Notes: a model not told the origin generated them from the sequence alone. Shown: positions 1 through 6,536, counted from the first letter of the stretch. The stretch is 9,904 nt of DNA from Nitrososphaerales archaeon (GCA_030044375.1 JASHVX010000145.1:1-9904), one strand, 5' to 3'. Program-made: numbers and translations.

Positions 1-122
1 ACATGATGATGGTCCCCTTCGGCTTCGACCTTCTGATCGACGCCTCGGCTACCGCTCTATTCATGCTGGGCTCGGTGATGCTGCTGTACGGGGCGCGTCC
101 CAGCATCTTCACTGTCGCGTAG
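1..122 (+). CDS. C-terminal fragment of a membrane protein (possibly transporter permease)
   Basis: An open frame enters from the left edge and ends at a TAG at 120-122. The visible 39 residues run from MMMVPFGFD to the end ARPSIFTVA. They contain one strongly hydrophobic stretch (about ASATALFMLGSVMLLYG) that looks like a last transmembrane helix followed by a very short tail. The ATG codons at 3-11 are probably internal rather than a start, because the peptide has no domain of its own. A final helix plus short tail would fit an ABC-2-type permease such as the one at the right end of the window, but that is only a guess. Family unassigned; the gene is cut by the window edge. Confidence 0.5.
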   Translation, partial: MMMVPFGFDLLIDASATALFMLGSVMLLYGARPSIFTVA

Positions 123-185
123 CGAGTTCAGGAAGACCCAGCCTACTACATCTCTCAGTCCGGGCGACGAGACGGGCTCCTGACA

Positions 186-198
186 AAAGGCTTAACAC
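186..198 (+). promoter_or_regulatory. Putative TATA element for rps8e-srp19
   Basis: The stretch AAAAGGCTTAACACC contains a TTAA core at 192-195, about 37 nt before the rps8e ATG. The same GGCTTAAC octamer occurs on the minus strand in front of trm1 (4566-4573), which supports its use as a promoter element. The predicted transcription start, about 25 nt downstream, falls near 217-221, giving a short leader of about 10-15 nt. Position and composition are seen; function is inferred. Confidence 0.45.
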
Positions 199-207
199 CC
201 CTGGGTC

Positions 208-221
208 CTTGGCCGGCCAAG
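208..221. repeat. 14-bp perfect palindrome at the rps8e 5' end
   Basis: CTTGGCCGGCCAAG is self-complementary over all 14 bases. It lies 11 nt before the rps8e ATG, at the position expected for the transcription start. It could be an operator half-buried in the promoter or form a small hairpin at the mRNA 5' end. In such GC-rich DNA, a chance palindrome of this length is not very surprising. Confidence 0.3.
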
Positions 222-231
222 TCCGACAAGC

Positions 232-618
232 ATGAGGCCGCTCGAGAACCTGACCAAGCGCAAGGCGACGGGAGGAAGGTCGCGACCGTCAAGAGGCAGG
301 AGGGCCTACGAGCGGGACGGCTACTCCACGGAGCCTGTCTTGGGAGAGAGCACCAGCAGGCCTTCGAGGACCAGGGGAGGCGGCGTCTCCACGGCCGTGG
401 TGACGTCAGACGTAGCGAACGTCTCCGACTCCAAGGGTAAGACTACGAAGTCCAAGATCCTGAGGGTGAAGAAGAGCCCCGCCAACAGGGACTACGAGAG
501 GAGGGGCGTCATAACCAAGGGCGCGGTCATAGAGACGGAGGCCGGCGAGGCGGTCGTCACCTCTCGGCCGACCGACGACGGCGTCATCAACGCCGTACTT
601 CTCGCGAAGTCGAACTGA
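232..618 (+). CDS. rps8e: Small-subunit ribosomal protein S8e
   Basis: This 128-aa protein matches archaeal/eukaryotic S8e along its whole length. It has a basic N-terminus with KRKATGGR (residues 9-16), then RTRGGG (47-52), the block DVANVSDSKGK, KILRVKKSPANRDYERRG, and the diagnostic ITKGAVIETEAGEAVVTSRP followed by GVINAVLL at the C-terminus. S8e belongs to the 30S subunit and binds rRNA; bacteria lack it. The length is typical of archaeal S8e. The start is the ATG at 232, just after the palindrome at 208-221; no better in-frame start is visible. The stop TGA is immediately followed by the srp19 ATG, so the two genes are presumably co-transcribed and translationally coupled. Confidence 0.95.
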   Translation: MRPLENLTKRKATGGRSRPSRGRRAYERDGYSTEPVLGESTSRPSRTRGGGVSTAVVTSDVANVSDSKGKTTKSKILRVKKSPANRDYERRGVITKGAVIETEAGEAVVTSRPTDDGVINAVLLAKSN

Positions 619-942
619 ATGAAGGAATACGACAGGTACGTCATCTGGCTCGACTACTTCGACTCTGAGCTCAAGCGGACGCAGGGGAGGAGAGCGCCGC
701 TCAACTCGGCGACCAGGGCTCCCACCCTTCAGGAGCTCAGCGAGGCGTGCCGCAGGCTCAACCTGCAGCCTGTCGAGCAGGCCGCCCGGTACCCCTCCTC
801 CTCGAGGGACTCCGGATACGTGTCAGTGGTCAAGGCCAAGGGTCAGACCAAGCAGCCGCTGGTCCTCAAGGTCGCCCGGGAGCTGTCCGCTGTGCGAGGG
901 AGCGCGGTGAAGAAGCAGGGGCCCCCCGTCCGGAAGAAGTGA
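619..942 (+). CDS. srp19: Signal recognition particle 19 kDa protein
   Basis: The 107-aa product has the SRP19 fold signature: YVIWLDYFDSELKRTQGRR at residues 7-25 (the YVIWPxYFD...GRR motif of the family), then PTLQELSEACRRLNLQP (35-51) and a YPSSSRDSGYVSV strand. It ends in a Lys/Arg-rich tail. SRP19 binds helices 6 and 8 of 7S RNA and prepares it for SRP54, so it acts in co-translational targeting to the membrane. The size is normal for an archaeal SRP19. The ATG abuts the rps8e stop codon with no gap. After its stop lies a 75-nt spacer containing the gar1 promoter. Confidence 0.93.
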   Translation: MKEYDRYVIWLDYFDSELKRTQGRRAPLNSATRAPTLQELSEACRRLNLQPVEQAARYPSSSRDSGYVSVVKAKGQTKQPLVLKVARELSAVRGSAVKKQGPPVRKK

Positions 943-952
943 AAGGCCTCGC

Positions 953-970
953 TTGTGTTAATTATCACAA
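953..970. repeat. Imperfect 18-bp palindrome upstream of gar1
   Basis: TTGTGTTAATTATCACAA reads the same on both strands at 16 of 18 positions, with half-sites TTGTG and CACAA around an AT-rich core. It is a conspicuous AT-rich island in a GC-rich sequence. It lies about 15 bp upstream of the gar1 TATA element, where an archaeal activator or repressor could bind. The TTAATTAT core could itself be an alternative TATA box. The symmetry is seen directly; a regulatory role is inferred. Confidence 0.4.
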
Positions 971-983
971 ACTGTCTCACGAA

Positions 984-992
984 GGTTTAAAG
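984..992 (+). promoter_or_regulatory. TATA box for gar1-tfb-TFEbeta-rlmE
   Basis: GTTTAAAGG is a good archaeal TATA element, centred about 30 nt before the TTG start of gar1. The transcription start expected about 25 nt downstream falls at or just before position 1018, so the mRNA should be leaderless or nearly so. Confidence 0.6.
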
Positions 993-1017
993 GTAGGAAG
1001 TGCGTTCTTGAAATCTC

Positions 1018-1239
1018 TTGCTCAGAGTAGGCACTTTGCTGCACCAGGCTAAAAGCGGACGCCTCATCGTGCGTCTCACCAGCGAGGTCAGGCCTGGGGC
1101 CACGGTTTTGGACGACAAGGGCAGACGTCTGGGACGTGTGTTGGAGATCATAGGACCGGTCAGGGCTCCCTACGCATCGGTCGCCGCGGCGAGCTCGAGG
1201 TTCGGCAAGCCCGGCGATGGCGTGTATGCAGAGAGATGA
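1018..1239 (+). CDS. gar1: H/ACA RNP protein Gar1
   Basis: This 73-aa protein has the Gar1/Naf1 core: LLRVGTLLHQAKSGRLIVRL at residues 1-20, then AxVLDDKGRRLGRVLEIIGPVRAPYASV (27-54), whose GRVLEIxGPVxxPYxSV stretch is the family hallmark. Gar1 is a small beta-barrel subunit of the H/ACA ribonucleoprotein. With Cbf5, Nop10 and L7Ae it carries out RNA-guided pseudouridylation of rRNA, aiding substrate turnover. The start is TTG at 1018: an in-frame TGA at 1009-1011 excludes longer forms, and the distance to the TATA box suits leaderless initiation. Its C-terminus (SSRFGKPGDGVYAER) is short and lacks a long GAR tail, as usual in archaea. The gene is 9 nt upstream of tfb; gar1-tfb adjacency is a common archaeal arrangement. 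Confidence 0.9.
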   Translation: MLRVGTLLHQAKSGRLIVRLTSEVRPGATVLDDKGRRLGRVLEIIGPVRAPYASVAAASSRFGKPGDGVYAER

Positions 1240-1248
1240 ATCGAAAGA

Positions 1249-2196
1249 GTGAGCCTCTGGAACGCTAGCAGGGACGGGACGCTCATGGGCTCGTGCCCCA
1301 TCTGCGGGAACAAGCTCATAGGCGACACCGAGAAGGGAGAGGAGGTCTGCCCGACCTGCGGCTACGTGACCTACGCCCCAGCGGACCAGGGCCCCGAGTG
1401 GAAGGCGATGGACCTCGAGGAGAAGAACAAGAGGGTCCGCGTCGGCGCACCGACCACGCTCGCCCTGCACGACCTCGGCCTTAGCACTGAGATCAGCAGG
1501 ACGATGCGCGACTCGCACGGCAGGTCCCTGGACCCGGCCATGCGGGCGGCAACTGAAAGGATGAGGAAGTGGCAGAGCCGCGCCAGGACGAGCACCAGCG
1601 AGGAGAGGGGGCTCTCCAACGTGCTGGCGAAGATAAACGAGCTGTGCCAGACGCTGAACCTCCCCGACAACGTGGCCCAGACCGCGGCCCAGATCTACAG
1701 GAACTCGGCCAAGATGAAGGTGGCGAAGAGCAAGTCGATACTCGGCATGACCGCTGCGACGGTCTACCTCGCATGCAGGAAGTGCGGCGTCTCGAGGACC
1801 CTGAAGGAGGTGGCTAGGGCGGCCGGGATGGAGAAGGGGAACGTCGCGAGGTACTTCAGGCTCGTGCTCAAAGAGGTCGAGAAGGAGTACGTGCCTCCTC
1901 CGTCGGTGGAGAAATACATCTCCAAGTTGATAAACACGGCCAAAATCGACCCGAAGGTGGAACATCTGGCCCTGACGCTGTCGAGGAAGACGGTCGACTC
2001 GCGGATCTCGAGCGGGAAGGCGCCCGCGGGGCTGGCGGCGGCGTACGTCTACCTCTCGTCCGTGCTCATAGGCGCGCACCTCCCGCAGAGAGAGATAGCC
2101 GAGTTCGCCGAGGTCACCGAGGTCACCGTCAGGAACAGGTGCAGGGAGATACTCGACGACTACGTGATAAGACAGGAGTTCGGCCAACCCAGTTGA
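1249..2196 (+). CDS. tfb: Transcription initiation factor TFB (TFIIB homologue)
   Basis: TFB binds TBP-TATA and the BRE, recruits RNA polymerase and directs start-site choice. Counting from the GTG at 1249 (315 aa), the zinc ribbon uses C16, C19, C34 and C37 (CPIC and CPTC). The B-reader/linker region, with GAPTTLALHDLGLSTEI, follows at about 66-82. Two cyclin repeats cover roughly 120-210 and 217-308. The second ends in the helix-turn-helix region REIAEFAEVTEVTVRNRCRE, which corresponds to the BRE-recognising part. All core domains are present and the length is typical. The ATG at 1285 (giving MGSCPICG) is an alternative start that would still keep the zinc ribbon. The gene sits between gar1 and a TFE-beta-like gene, probably in one transcript. 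Confidence 0.95.
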   Translation: MSLWNASRDGTLMGSCPICGNKLIGDTEKGEEVCPTCGYVTYAPADQGPEWKAMDLEEKNKRVRVGAPTTLALHDLGLSTEISRTMRDSHGRSLDPAMRAATERMRKWQSRARTSTSEERGLSNVLAKINELCQTLNLPDNVAQTAAQIYRNSAKMKVAKSKSILGMTAATVYLACRKCGVSRTLKEVARAAGMEKGNVARYFRLVLKEVEKEYVPPPSVEKYISKLINTAKIDPKVEHLALTLSRKTVDSRISSGKAPAGLAAAYVYLSSVLIGAHLPQREIAEFAEVTEVTVRNRCREILDDYVIRQEFGQPS

Positions 2197-2225
2197 CGGC
2201 ACTAAAGCAGGCCACGGTCCAGAAG

Positions 2226-2738
2226 ATGCACCCGCAGAAGAAGGCGGGGCCGGACAAGGGCGCCCACGAGCGGCCGGCCAAGAGCCCGAAGGTCGCGAAG
2301 AGGAAGGAGGAGAAGCCTTCGAAGCCGGTGGAGCGGACGGAAGAGGAGTTGGTGGACCTGACCTCGAGGGTCTACAAGCTGGTGGTGGAAAGAGGCAGGG
2401 ACGGCGTCCTCCAGAGCGAGATCTGGAAGGAGCTGGGCCTGACGAGCAGGGACGGCTCGAGGCTCGCGATCAGGCTGGAGCGCCGGGGCCTCATAGGCAG
2501 GGTGAAGGTCCTCGAAGAAGGGCGCTGGACCTACAAGCTCACCCCTCTGCGCTTCCCGACCGACATGGCCTCCATAGAGAAGGCGCCCTGCGTGGTCTGC
2601 CAGTTCGAGCCGAAGTGCAGCGTGGACGGACAGATCAGCCCGTCCATCTGCCCGTGGATAGGGCCCTGGGTCATAGAGGAGGCGCGTGCGGCGTCCTCGG
2701 GAGCGGCCGCGGTGGCGTCCCAGGTGCCTACGGGTTAG
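2226..2738 (+). CDS. TFE-beta (RPC34/39-like) winged-helix Fe-S transcription factor
   Basis: Counting from the ATG at 2226 (170 aa), a Lys-rich tail of about 38 residues leads into a winged-helix domain (about 42-106: VDLTSRVYKLVVERG, then SEIWKELGLTSRDGSRLAIRLERRGLI and a WTYKL wing). A C-terminal cluster of four cysteines follows, C122, C125, C131 and C142, spaced C-x2-C-x5-C-x10-C and ending CPW. This architecture is that of archaeal TFE-beta, the homologue of RNA polymerase III subunit RPC34/RPC39, whose cysteines hold a 4Fe-4S cluster. TFE-beta pairs with TFE-alpha and helps open the promoter. Its place directly behind tfb fits. Alternative starts are TTG 2193 (overlapping the tfb stop as TTGA) and ATG 2139. 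The family call rests on architecture, not a database search. Confidence 0.78.
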   Translation: MHPQKKAGPDKGAHERPAKSPKVAKRKEEKPSKPVERTEEELVDLTSRVYKLVVERGRDGVLQSEIWKELGLTSRDGSRLAIRLERRGLIGRVKVLEEGRWTYKLTPLRFPTDMASIEKAPCVVCQFEPKCSVDGQISPSICPWIGPWVIEEARAASSGAAAVASQVPTG

Positions 2739-2757
2739 CCGAAGCCGAGTCCGAAAG

Positions 2758-3420
2758 TTGAGGCTACATGAGGCGAAGCGAGACCTCTACAGGAGGCTCG
2801 CAAAGGAACAGGGCTACAGGAGCAGGGCGGCCTTCAAGCTCATCCAGGCCAACGAGAGGTTCCGCTTCCTAAGGAAGGGGTTCAGGGTCGTAGACCTCGG
2901 GTCGGCCCCGGGCGGATGGGTGCAGGTCGCGTCCCACGCGGTAGGCGACTCGGGGTTCGTCGTCGGGGTCGACATCCACGACATCAGGGTGAGGGGCCCT
3001 AACATCAAAGGGATCTTGATGGACGTGAACGGAGAGAAGCTCGTCGAAGCCGTGCTCGCGGCCCTCCGCGGCGCCAAGGCCGACGTCGTGCTCTCTGACC
3101 TCGCGCCTTCGGTCTCCGGGGTGTGGGAGCTCGACCAGGGGGCGCAGGCCGACCTGACCTTGAGGGCGCTGGACCTCTCGGAGTCGCTGCTTCGGGCGGA
3201 CGGCTCCGGCTTCTTCAAGCTCTTCGAGGGAGAGCGTTCGCAGGAGGTCAGAGACGAGTTCCGAAGGGCCTTCAGGGCCGTGCACACGCTGAAGCCGGCC
3301 GCGAGCAGGAGCGTCAGCTCAGAGCTGTACTACTACTGCGAAGGCTGGAAGCCCGGGGTCAGAGCCCCGGACGACTCAGAAGCGAAGCTCAGCGGCCCCG
3401 CCTCGCGGCCGCGCCCTTGA
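2758..3420 (+). CDS. rlmE: RlmE/FtsJ-type ribose 2'-O-methyltransferase
   Basis: This is an FtsJ/RrmJ-family enzyme that transfers methyl from SAM to a 2'-hydroxyl. In bacteria the target is 23S U2552; the same role in archaea is inferred. Counting from TTG 2758 (220 aa): GYRSRAAFKL (19-28), SAM motif VVDLGSAPGGW (44-54), VVLSDLAPSVSG (110-121), GFFKLFEGE (151-159) and SSELYYYC (187-194). The catalytic tetrad K27, D114, K154 and E189 is complete. No TRAM domain follows. TTG 2758 gives the usual short N-terminus; GTG 2686 would add an unconserved Arg-rich tail that overlaps the preceding gene. The gene begins 19 nt after the TFE-beta-like stop. Its last 32 bp overlap the end of trm1 on the other strand. 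Confidence 0.9.
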   Translation: MRLHEAKRDLYRRLAKEQGYRSRAAFKLIQANERFRFLRKGFRVVDLGSAPGGWVQVASHAVGDSGFVVGVDIHDIRVRGPNIKGILMDVNGEKLVEAVLAALRGAKADVVLSDLAPSVSGVWELDQGAQADLTLRALDLSESLLRADGSGFFKLFEGERSQEVRDEFRRAFRAVHTLKPAASRSVSSELYYYCEGWKPGVRAPDDSEAKLSGPASRPRP

Positions 3421-4540
3421 CCGCCTCCGAGACCGCCCTATACGGGGCGTCTGTCTTCAGCCCGGTCTTCTCGAACGGCTGCTTCATCGTCCTGAATCCT
3501 GCCTCCCCTAGGAGCTCCGCCACCACCGCGTCGGAGACGCCAGGTATCCTGAGCGAGGAGCAGACGCCCTCGACGCTGAAGCTCCAGGGCGGGAACTCGT
3601 CGACGCCCCTGAGTGACGCCAGCACCTTCGCCGCGTCGCCCAGACCCAGGGCCTCGGCGGACGCCACCGCCTCCCCGAGCAGGGCTCGGTCTGTGACCGG
3701 GCCGAGCCACAGGGGCCCCGCCACCCTCCACTTCGCCCCGCAGGCGGGGCACTCCGCGGCCAGGACTGGCCCCGAGGCGAGCTCGCCGCACTTCCTGCAC
3801 CACCCGACGCTCCCTTCGTTTCGCCTCCCTGCCTCAGCCTCCGTGGCCCCGACCTCCACGCGCACGTAAGCCCTCAGGTAGTGGAGGGTGCTGTGGGCCA
3901 GCAGAGGCTGCACCCCCAGGTCCAGCGCGGCCGCCTGCCTCCTCACGGCGCCGAGAAGCAGCCTAAGGGCGGTCTCGTGGTGGAAGTGGTTGTTGATTGG
4001 GGTCCCGCCGTACCTCCTCTCCGCCACCCTGACGTGCACGCCGCAGAGCACGGCCGTGTCGGTGGCAGTCAGCGACAGGACGCCGCCGTCCTTCACGGCC
4101 CTCAGGGCCGCCTGGAGATAGGGGACCGGCGTGCCGAAGGGGTCTATGTCGACATGGTCGAACTTCTCGTCCCTCCCGTACCTCGAGTAGAGGAAGGAGT
4201 TCGCCTCTCCGGCGACGAACTCGCAGCGGCCGGCCACGCCGTTCGCGGCTGCGTTCCTCCTCCCCAGCCTGATCGAGTCCCTGTTGATGTCCACCAGCGT
4301 CGTGCTCCGCGTCTTTCTGGCCGACGGCTCTCGCAGGACCCTTATCCCTCTCGCCCCCATCCCGGCCAGGGCGTCGCAGAACGCCCCCCCTCCAGAGGCA
4401 TCGACCACGGCCACAGAGACAGACCTGTTCACAGAGGCCGCCGGGTTGTAGAACACCGGGAGGGTCGGGGGCGCGGGAGAGAAGCTCTCCTTGGGGACGA
4501 GCAGCTCCGTCACCCCTTCGAGCCTTCGGACCAGCTGCAA
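3389..4540 (-). CDS. trm1: tRNA (guanine-26,N2)-dimethyltransferase Trm1
   Basis: Trm1 methylates G26 of many tRNAs, at the junction of the D and anticodon stems, using SAM. The 383-aa protein shows VFYNPA (29-34), the SAM-site segment DALAGMGARGIR (56-67; usually DALSATGIRGIR), LVDINRDSI (82-90), DHVDIDPFGTPVPYLQAA (128-145) and LTATDTAVLCG (157-167). A zinc site of CRKC (C248, C251) and CPAC (C264, C267) follows. The length is normal for archaeal Trm1. The start is TTG: a stop occurs 15 codons upstream, and a TTAA promoter element lies about 26 nt before it, suggesting a leaderless transcript. It is divergent from the THEP1 gene and converges on rlmE with a 32-bp antisense overlap. Confidence 0.95.
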   Translation of the reverse strand: MQLVRRLEGVTELLVPKESFSPAPPTLPVFYNPAASVNRSVSVAVVDASGGGAFCDALAGMGARGIRVLREPSARKTRSTTLVDINRDSIRLGRRNAAANGVAGRCEFVAGEANSFLYSRYGRDEKFDHVDIDPFGTPVPYLQAALRAVKDGGVLSLTATDTAVLCGVHVRVAERRYGGTPINNHFHHETALRLLLGAVRRQAAALDLGVQPLLAHSTLHYLRAYVRVEVGATEAEAGRRNEGSVGWCRKCGELASGPVLAAECPACGAKWRVAGPLWLGPVTDRALLGEAVASAEALGLGDAAKVLASLRGVDEFPPWSFSVEGVCSSLRIPGVSDAVVAELLGEAGFRTMKQPFEKTGLKTDAPYRAVSEAVKGAAARRGR

Positions 4541-4565
4541 CCTGGCCGAGCTGCTGCCTTCGCCT

Positions 4566-4573
4566 GTTAAGCC
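4566..4573 (-). promoter_or_regulatory. TATA element for trm1
   Basis: On the minus strand this reads GGCTTAAC, identical to the element before rps8e. It ends about 26 nt upstream of the trm1 TTG start, the spacing expected for leaderless transcription. The 84-bp region between trm1 and the THEP1 gene carries divergent promoters. Confidence 0.5.
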
Positions 4574-4593
4574 AATCGCCGCGCTCTAGAAAG

Positions 4594-4603
4594 GGTATTC
4601 TAC
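4594..4603 (+). promoter_or_regulatory. Putative TATA element for THEP1 gene
   Basis: The stretch GGTATTCTA is the only AT-rich run in front of the THEP1 start, about 25 nt before the ATG at 4625. It is a weaker match than the TTAA-type elements elsewhere in the window, so support is modest. Confidence 0.35.
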
Positions 4604-4624
4604 CGCCTCGCGACCCTCTCACTC

Positions 4625-5176
4625 ATGGGTCGGATCTGGCTCCTAACCGGGCCGCCAGGCGTGGGCAAGTCCACGGTCGTCTCCAGGGTGGTCCTCAGGC
4701 TCAAGGGGTCGGGGACAATAGTGGGCGGTTGCGCCACGTCAGAGAAGAAGTCGGGCGGGACCAGGGTAGGCTTCGAGATGGTCAACCTCACCGACGGCAC
4801 GAGGGGCGAGCTCGCCTCCGCAACGAGGAGCCTCGGCCCGCGCGTGGGCCGCTACAGGGTCAACCTCGCCGACATCGCCAACATCGGGGCCGCCGGCCTG
4901 TCGAAGGCCGCCGAAGTCTCCGAGCTGATAGTCATCGACGAGGTCGGGCCCATGGAGCTCGTCAGCCCGGAGTTCAGGCGTGCGATCAGAGTCTGCATCG
5001 ACTCCGGCAAGCCCATCCTCGCAGTCGCGCACGAAAGGCTCGACGACGACCTCCTGAACGAGCTCAGGGACAAGGCAGAGAAGACCCTCGCAGTGACAGT
5101 GGAGAACAGGGACGACGTGGTGGAGGAGCTCGCTGCAGACCTTCTCGGCGCGGTCGGCGGCCCGAAAACAAGTTAA
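4625..5176 (+). CDS. THEP1-family nucleoside-triphosphatase
   Basis: This 183-aa P-loop NTPase begins MGRIWLLTGPPGVGKST, with Walker A GPPGVGKST at residues 9-17. The Walker B segment LIVIDEVGPMEL (101-112) has D105 and E106, and EVGPMEL is characteristic of the THEP1/NTPCR family (COG1618). Family members hydrolyse NTPs slowly with broad base specificity; the physiological role is not settled. The size, about 180 aa, is usual for archaeal members. The ATG at 4625 starts directly before the P-loop strand, so no residues are missing. The gene is followed 24 nt later by rnhB on the same strand; whether they share a transcript is unclear, because rnhB may have its own TATA element inside the end of this gene. 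Confidence 0.9.
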   Translation: MGRIWLLTGPPGVGKSTVVSRVVLRLKGSGTIVGGCATSEKKSGGTRVGFEMVNLTDGTRGELASATRSLGPRVGRYRVNLADIANIGAAGLSKAAEVSELIVIDEVGPMELVSPEFRRAIRVCIDSGKPILAVAHERLDDDLLNELRDKAEKTLAVTVENRDDVVEELAADLLGAVGGPKTS

Positions 5177-5178
5177 GG
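5168..5178 (+). promoter_or_regulatory. Putative TATA element for rnhB
   Basis: ACAAGTTAAGG contains the same TTAA core seen before gar1, trm1 and nop5. It lies about 25 nt before the TTG start of rnhB and overlaps the last codons of the THEP1 gene. rnhB may therefore have its own leaderless transcript in addition to read-through. Confidence 0.4.
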
Positions 5179-5200
5179 CCCTCGAGGCCGCGCGAGGGAG

Positions 5201-5857
5201 TTGCCCTCTCTCATCGGAGGCGTCGACGAGGCGGGCAGGGGCTGCGTCGTGGGCGCGATGGTCGTCGCCGGCGTGTCTGCGACCAGGGAGGCCCTGAAGG
5301 AGCTGAAGGAGGTCGGCGTCAAGGACTCCAAGAGGCTCACCCGCAGGCAGAGGGAGACCCTCTATCCGGAGATACTGAAGCTCAGCTCCCGGGTCTACTG
5401 GGCCCAGATCGACCCGGTGGAGATCGACGTCGCGGTGGCGCTGGGCCGGAGGTACAGGAACCTGAACTACCTGGAGGCGAGGTACTTCGCAAAGGTCATC
5501 GACGAGCTGGACGCGCGCACCGTGACCGTGGACGCGTGCGACACCGTGCCCGAGAGGTTCAAGGGGGCCATCGCCGACAACATGAGGTCGAGCTGCAGGC
5601 TCAGGGCGCTCCACAAGGCCGACAGGGACTACCCCGCGGTCTCAGCGGCGTCGGTCGTGGCGAAGGTGGAGAGAGACAGGCAGGCTGACAGGCTCAGGCA
5701 GCTTCACGGCGACTTCGGCTCGGGGTATCCGTCGGACAGGAAGACGAAGGACTACTTCGCCCGCTGGCTGCGGGACGGCAAGCAGCCGCCCGATTGGACG
5801 AGGAGGAGCTGGAGGTCGTGGGAGTCCTTCAGGCAGACCGTCCTGGCGCCGGTGTGA
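5201..5857 (+). CDS. rnhB: Ribonuclease HII
   Basis: RNase HII removes single ribonucleotides and RNA from DNA-RNA hybrids in replication and repair. The 218-aa protein carries GGVDEAGRGCVVGAMVVAG at the N-terminus, VKDSKRLTRRQRE (40-52), VTVDACDTVPE (108-118) and HKADRDYPAVSAASVVAKVERD (138-159). The four metal-binding acidic residues are all present: D9, E10, D111 and D141. The length fits archaeal RNase HII. TTG 5201 is the only start close to the first conserved strand. The end is convergent with flpA, leaving 13 bp between the two stop codons. No fusion or truncation is seen. Confidence 0.95.
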   Translation: MPSLIGGVDEAGRGCVVGAMVVAGVSATREALKELKEVGVKDSKRLTRRQRETLYPEILKLSSRVYWAQIDPVEIDVAVALGRRYRNLNYLEARYFAKVIDELDARTVTVDACDTVPERFKGAIADNMRSSCRLRALHKADRDYPAVSAASVVAKVERDRQADRLRQLHGDFGSGYPSDRKTKDYFARWLRDGKQPPDWTRRSWRSWESFRQTVLAPV

Positions 5858-5870
5858 CCGCTACCTCTCG

Positions 5871-6536
5871 TCAGCCCCGGCCGCCCGACTTCGCGTATAT
5901 CATCGCGTGGTCCTTCTCGAAGGGCCCTAGGTCCGTAGCCGCGACGACCCTGAACCCTGCCGACTCGAGCTTCGCCCTCTCCTCGCGGAAGACCCTCTCG
6001 GGCTCCTTCAGGACGTCTATGCTCCGCGACTTCACCACGAGGAGCAGCCTTCCTCCCGGCTCCAGCATCGCGGCGCAGTTCGCCAAGGCTATCTCTGTCT
6101 GGTCCGGCTGGGCTATGTCGCAGTAGACCACGTCCACCCTCGAGACGTTGTACTTGGACGGGTCCCTCGCGTCCACGATGTACGGGATGACGTTCTTCCT
6201 CTGCCTCGCGACCTTCTCGACGAACTCCCTCGCCACCCTCGGCGCGAACTCCACGCCTATCACCAGGCCCCCGTCTCCCACGATGTCGGACACGTGCGAC
6301 GGGGTCGTGCCCGTCGAAGTCCCCAAGTAGAGGACCCTGTCTCCCTCCCGCACCATGTCGTCGGGCAGGCCCTTCAGTATGGCCGCGGCCAGCTTGCTCC
6401 TGAAGGGGTCCCACGTCCTGTACTCTGCCCCCTCCCTCACTACGAGCTCCTCGTTGTAGACCCTCTGCCCCTTCGCGAGGTTCGGCGTCAGGAGGAAGGT
6501 CCTGCCGTGCCGCTCCTCCCGAAGGATGCGGCTCAT
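5871..6536 (-). CDS. flpA: Fibrillarin-like rRNA/tRNA 2'-O-methyltransferase
   Basis: FlpA is the catalytic subunit of the archaeal C/D-box RNP, methylating ribose at guide-specified positions with SAM. Counting from the ATG at 6536 (221 aa): RVYNEELV (25-32), RTWDPFRSKLAAAILKG (40-56), VLYLGTSTGTTPSHVSDIVG (68-87), GVEFAPR (94-100), VDVVYCDIAQPDQTEIA (134-150) and LLLVVKSRSID (164-174). The SAM loop reads GTSTGTT; archaeal fibrillarins more often have an Ala/Ser-rich GxASGTT there, but the glycines are kept. The start ATG overlaps the nop5 stop by 4 bp (ATGA), showing translational coupling with its RNP partner. A longer in-frame reading exists upstream, but it only shadows nop5. Confidence 0.95.
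   Translation of the reverse strand: MSRILREERHGRTFLLTPNLAKGQRVYNEELVVREGAEYRTWDPFRSKLAAAILKGLPDDMVREGDRVLYLGTSTGTTPSHVSDIVGDGGLVIGVEFAPRVAREFVEKVARQRKNVIPYIVDARDPSKYNVSRVDVVYCDIAQPDQTEIALANCAAMLEPGGRLLLVVKSRSIDVLKEPERVFREERAKLESAGFRVVAATDLGPFEKDHAMIYAKSGGRG

Noticed and set aside
3..35. ATGATGA followed by CTGA resembling C and D boxes of a guide RNA
   Set aside because: The bases are codons of the membrane protein's C-terminus, no C'/D' pair or terminal stem is seen, and the match is short.
2108..2125. Tandem direct repeat of GAGGTCACC
   Set aside because: It encodes EVTEVTV in the conserved helix-turn-helix of the second TFB cyclin repeat, so it is coding coincidence.
2686..2757. Longer N-terminus for rlmE from GTG 2686
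   Set aside because: It adds an Arg/Pro-rich stretch with no family resemblance and overlaps the TFE-beta-like gene by over 50 bp; TTG 2758 gives the normal N-terminus.
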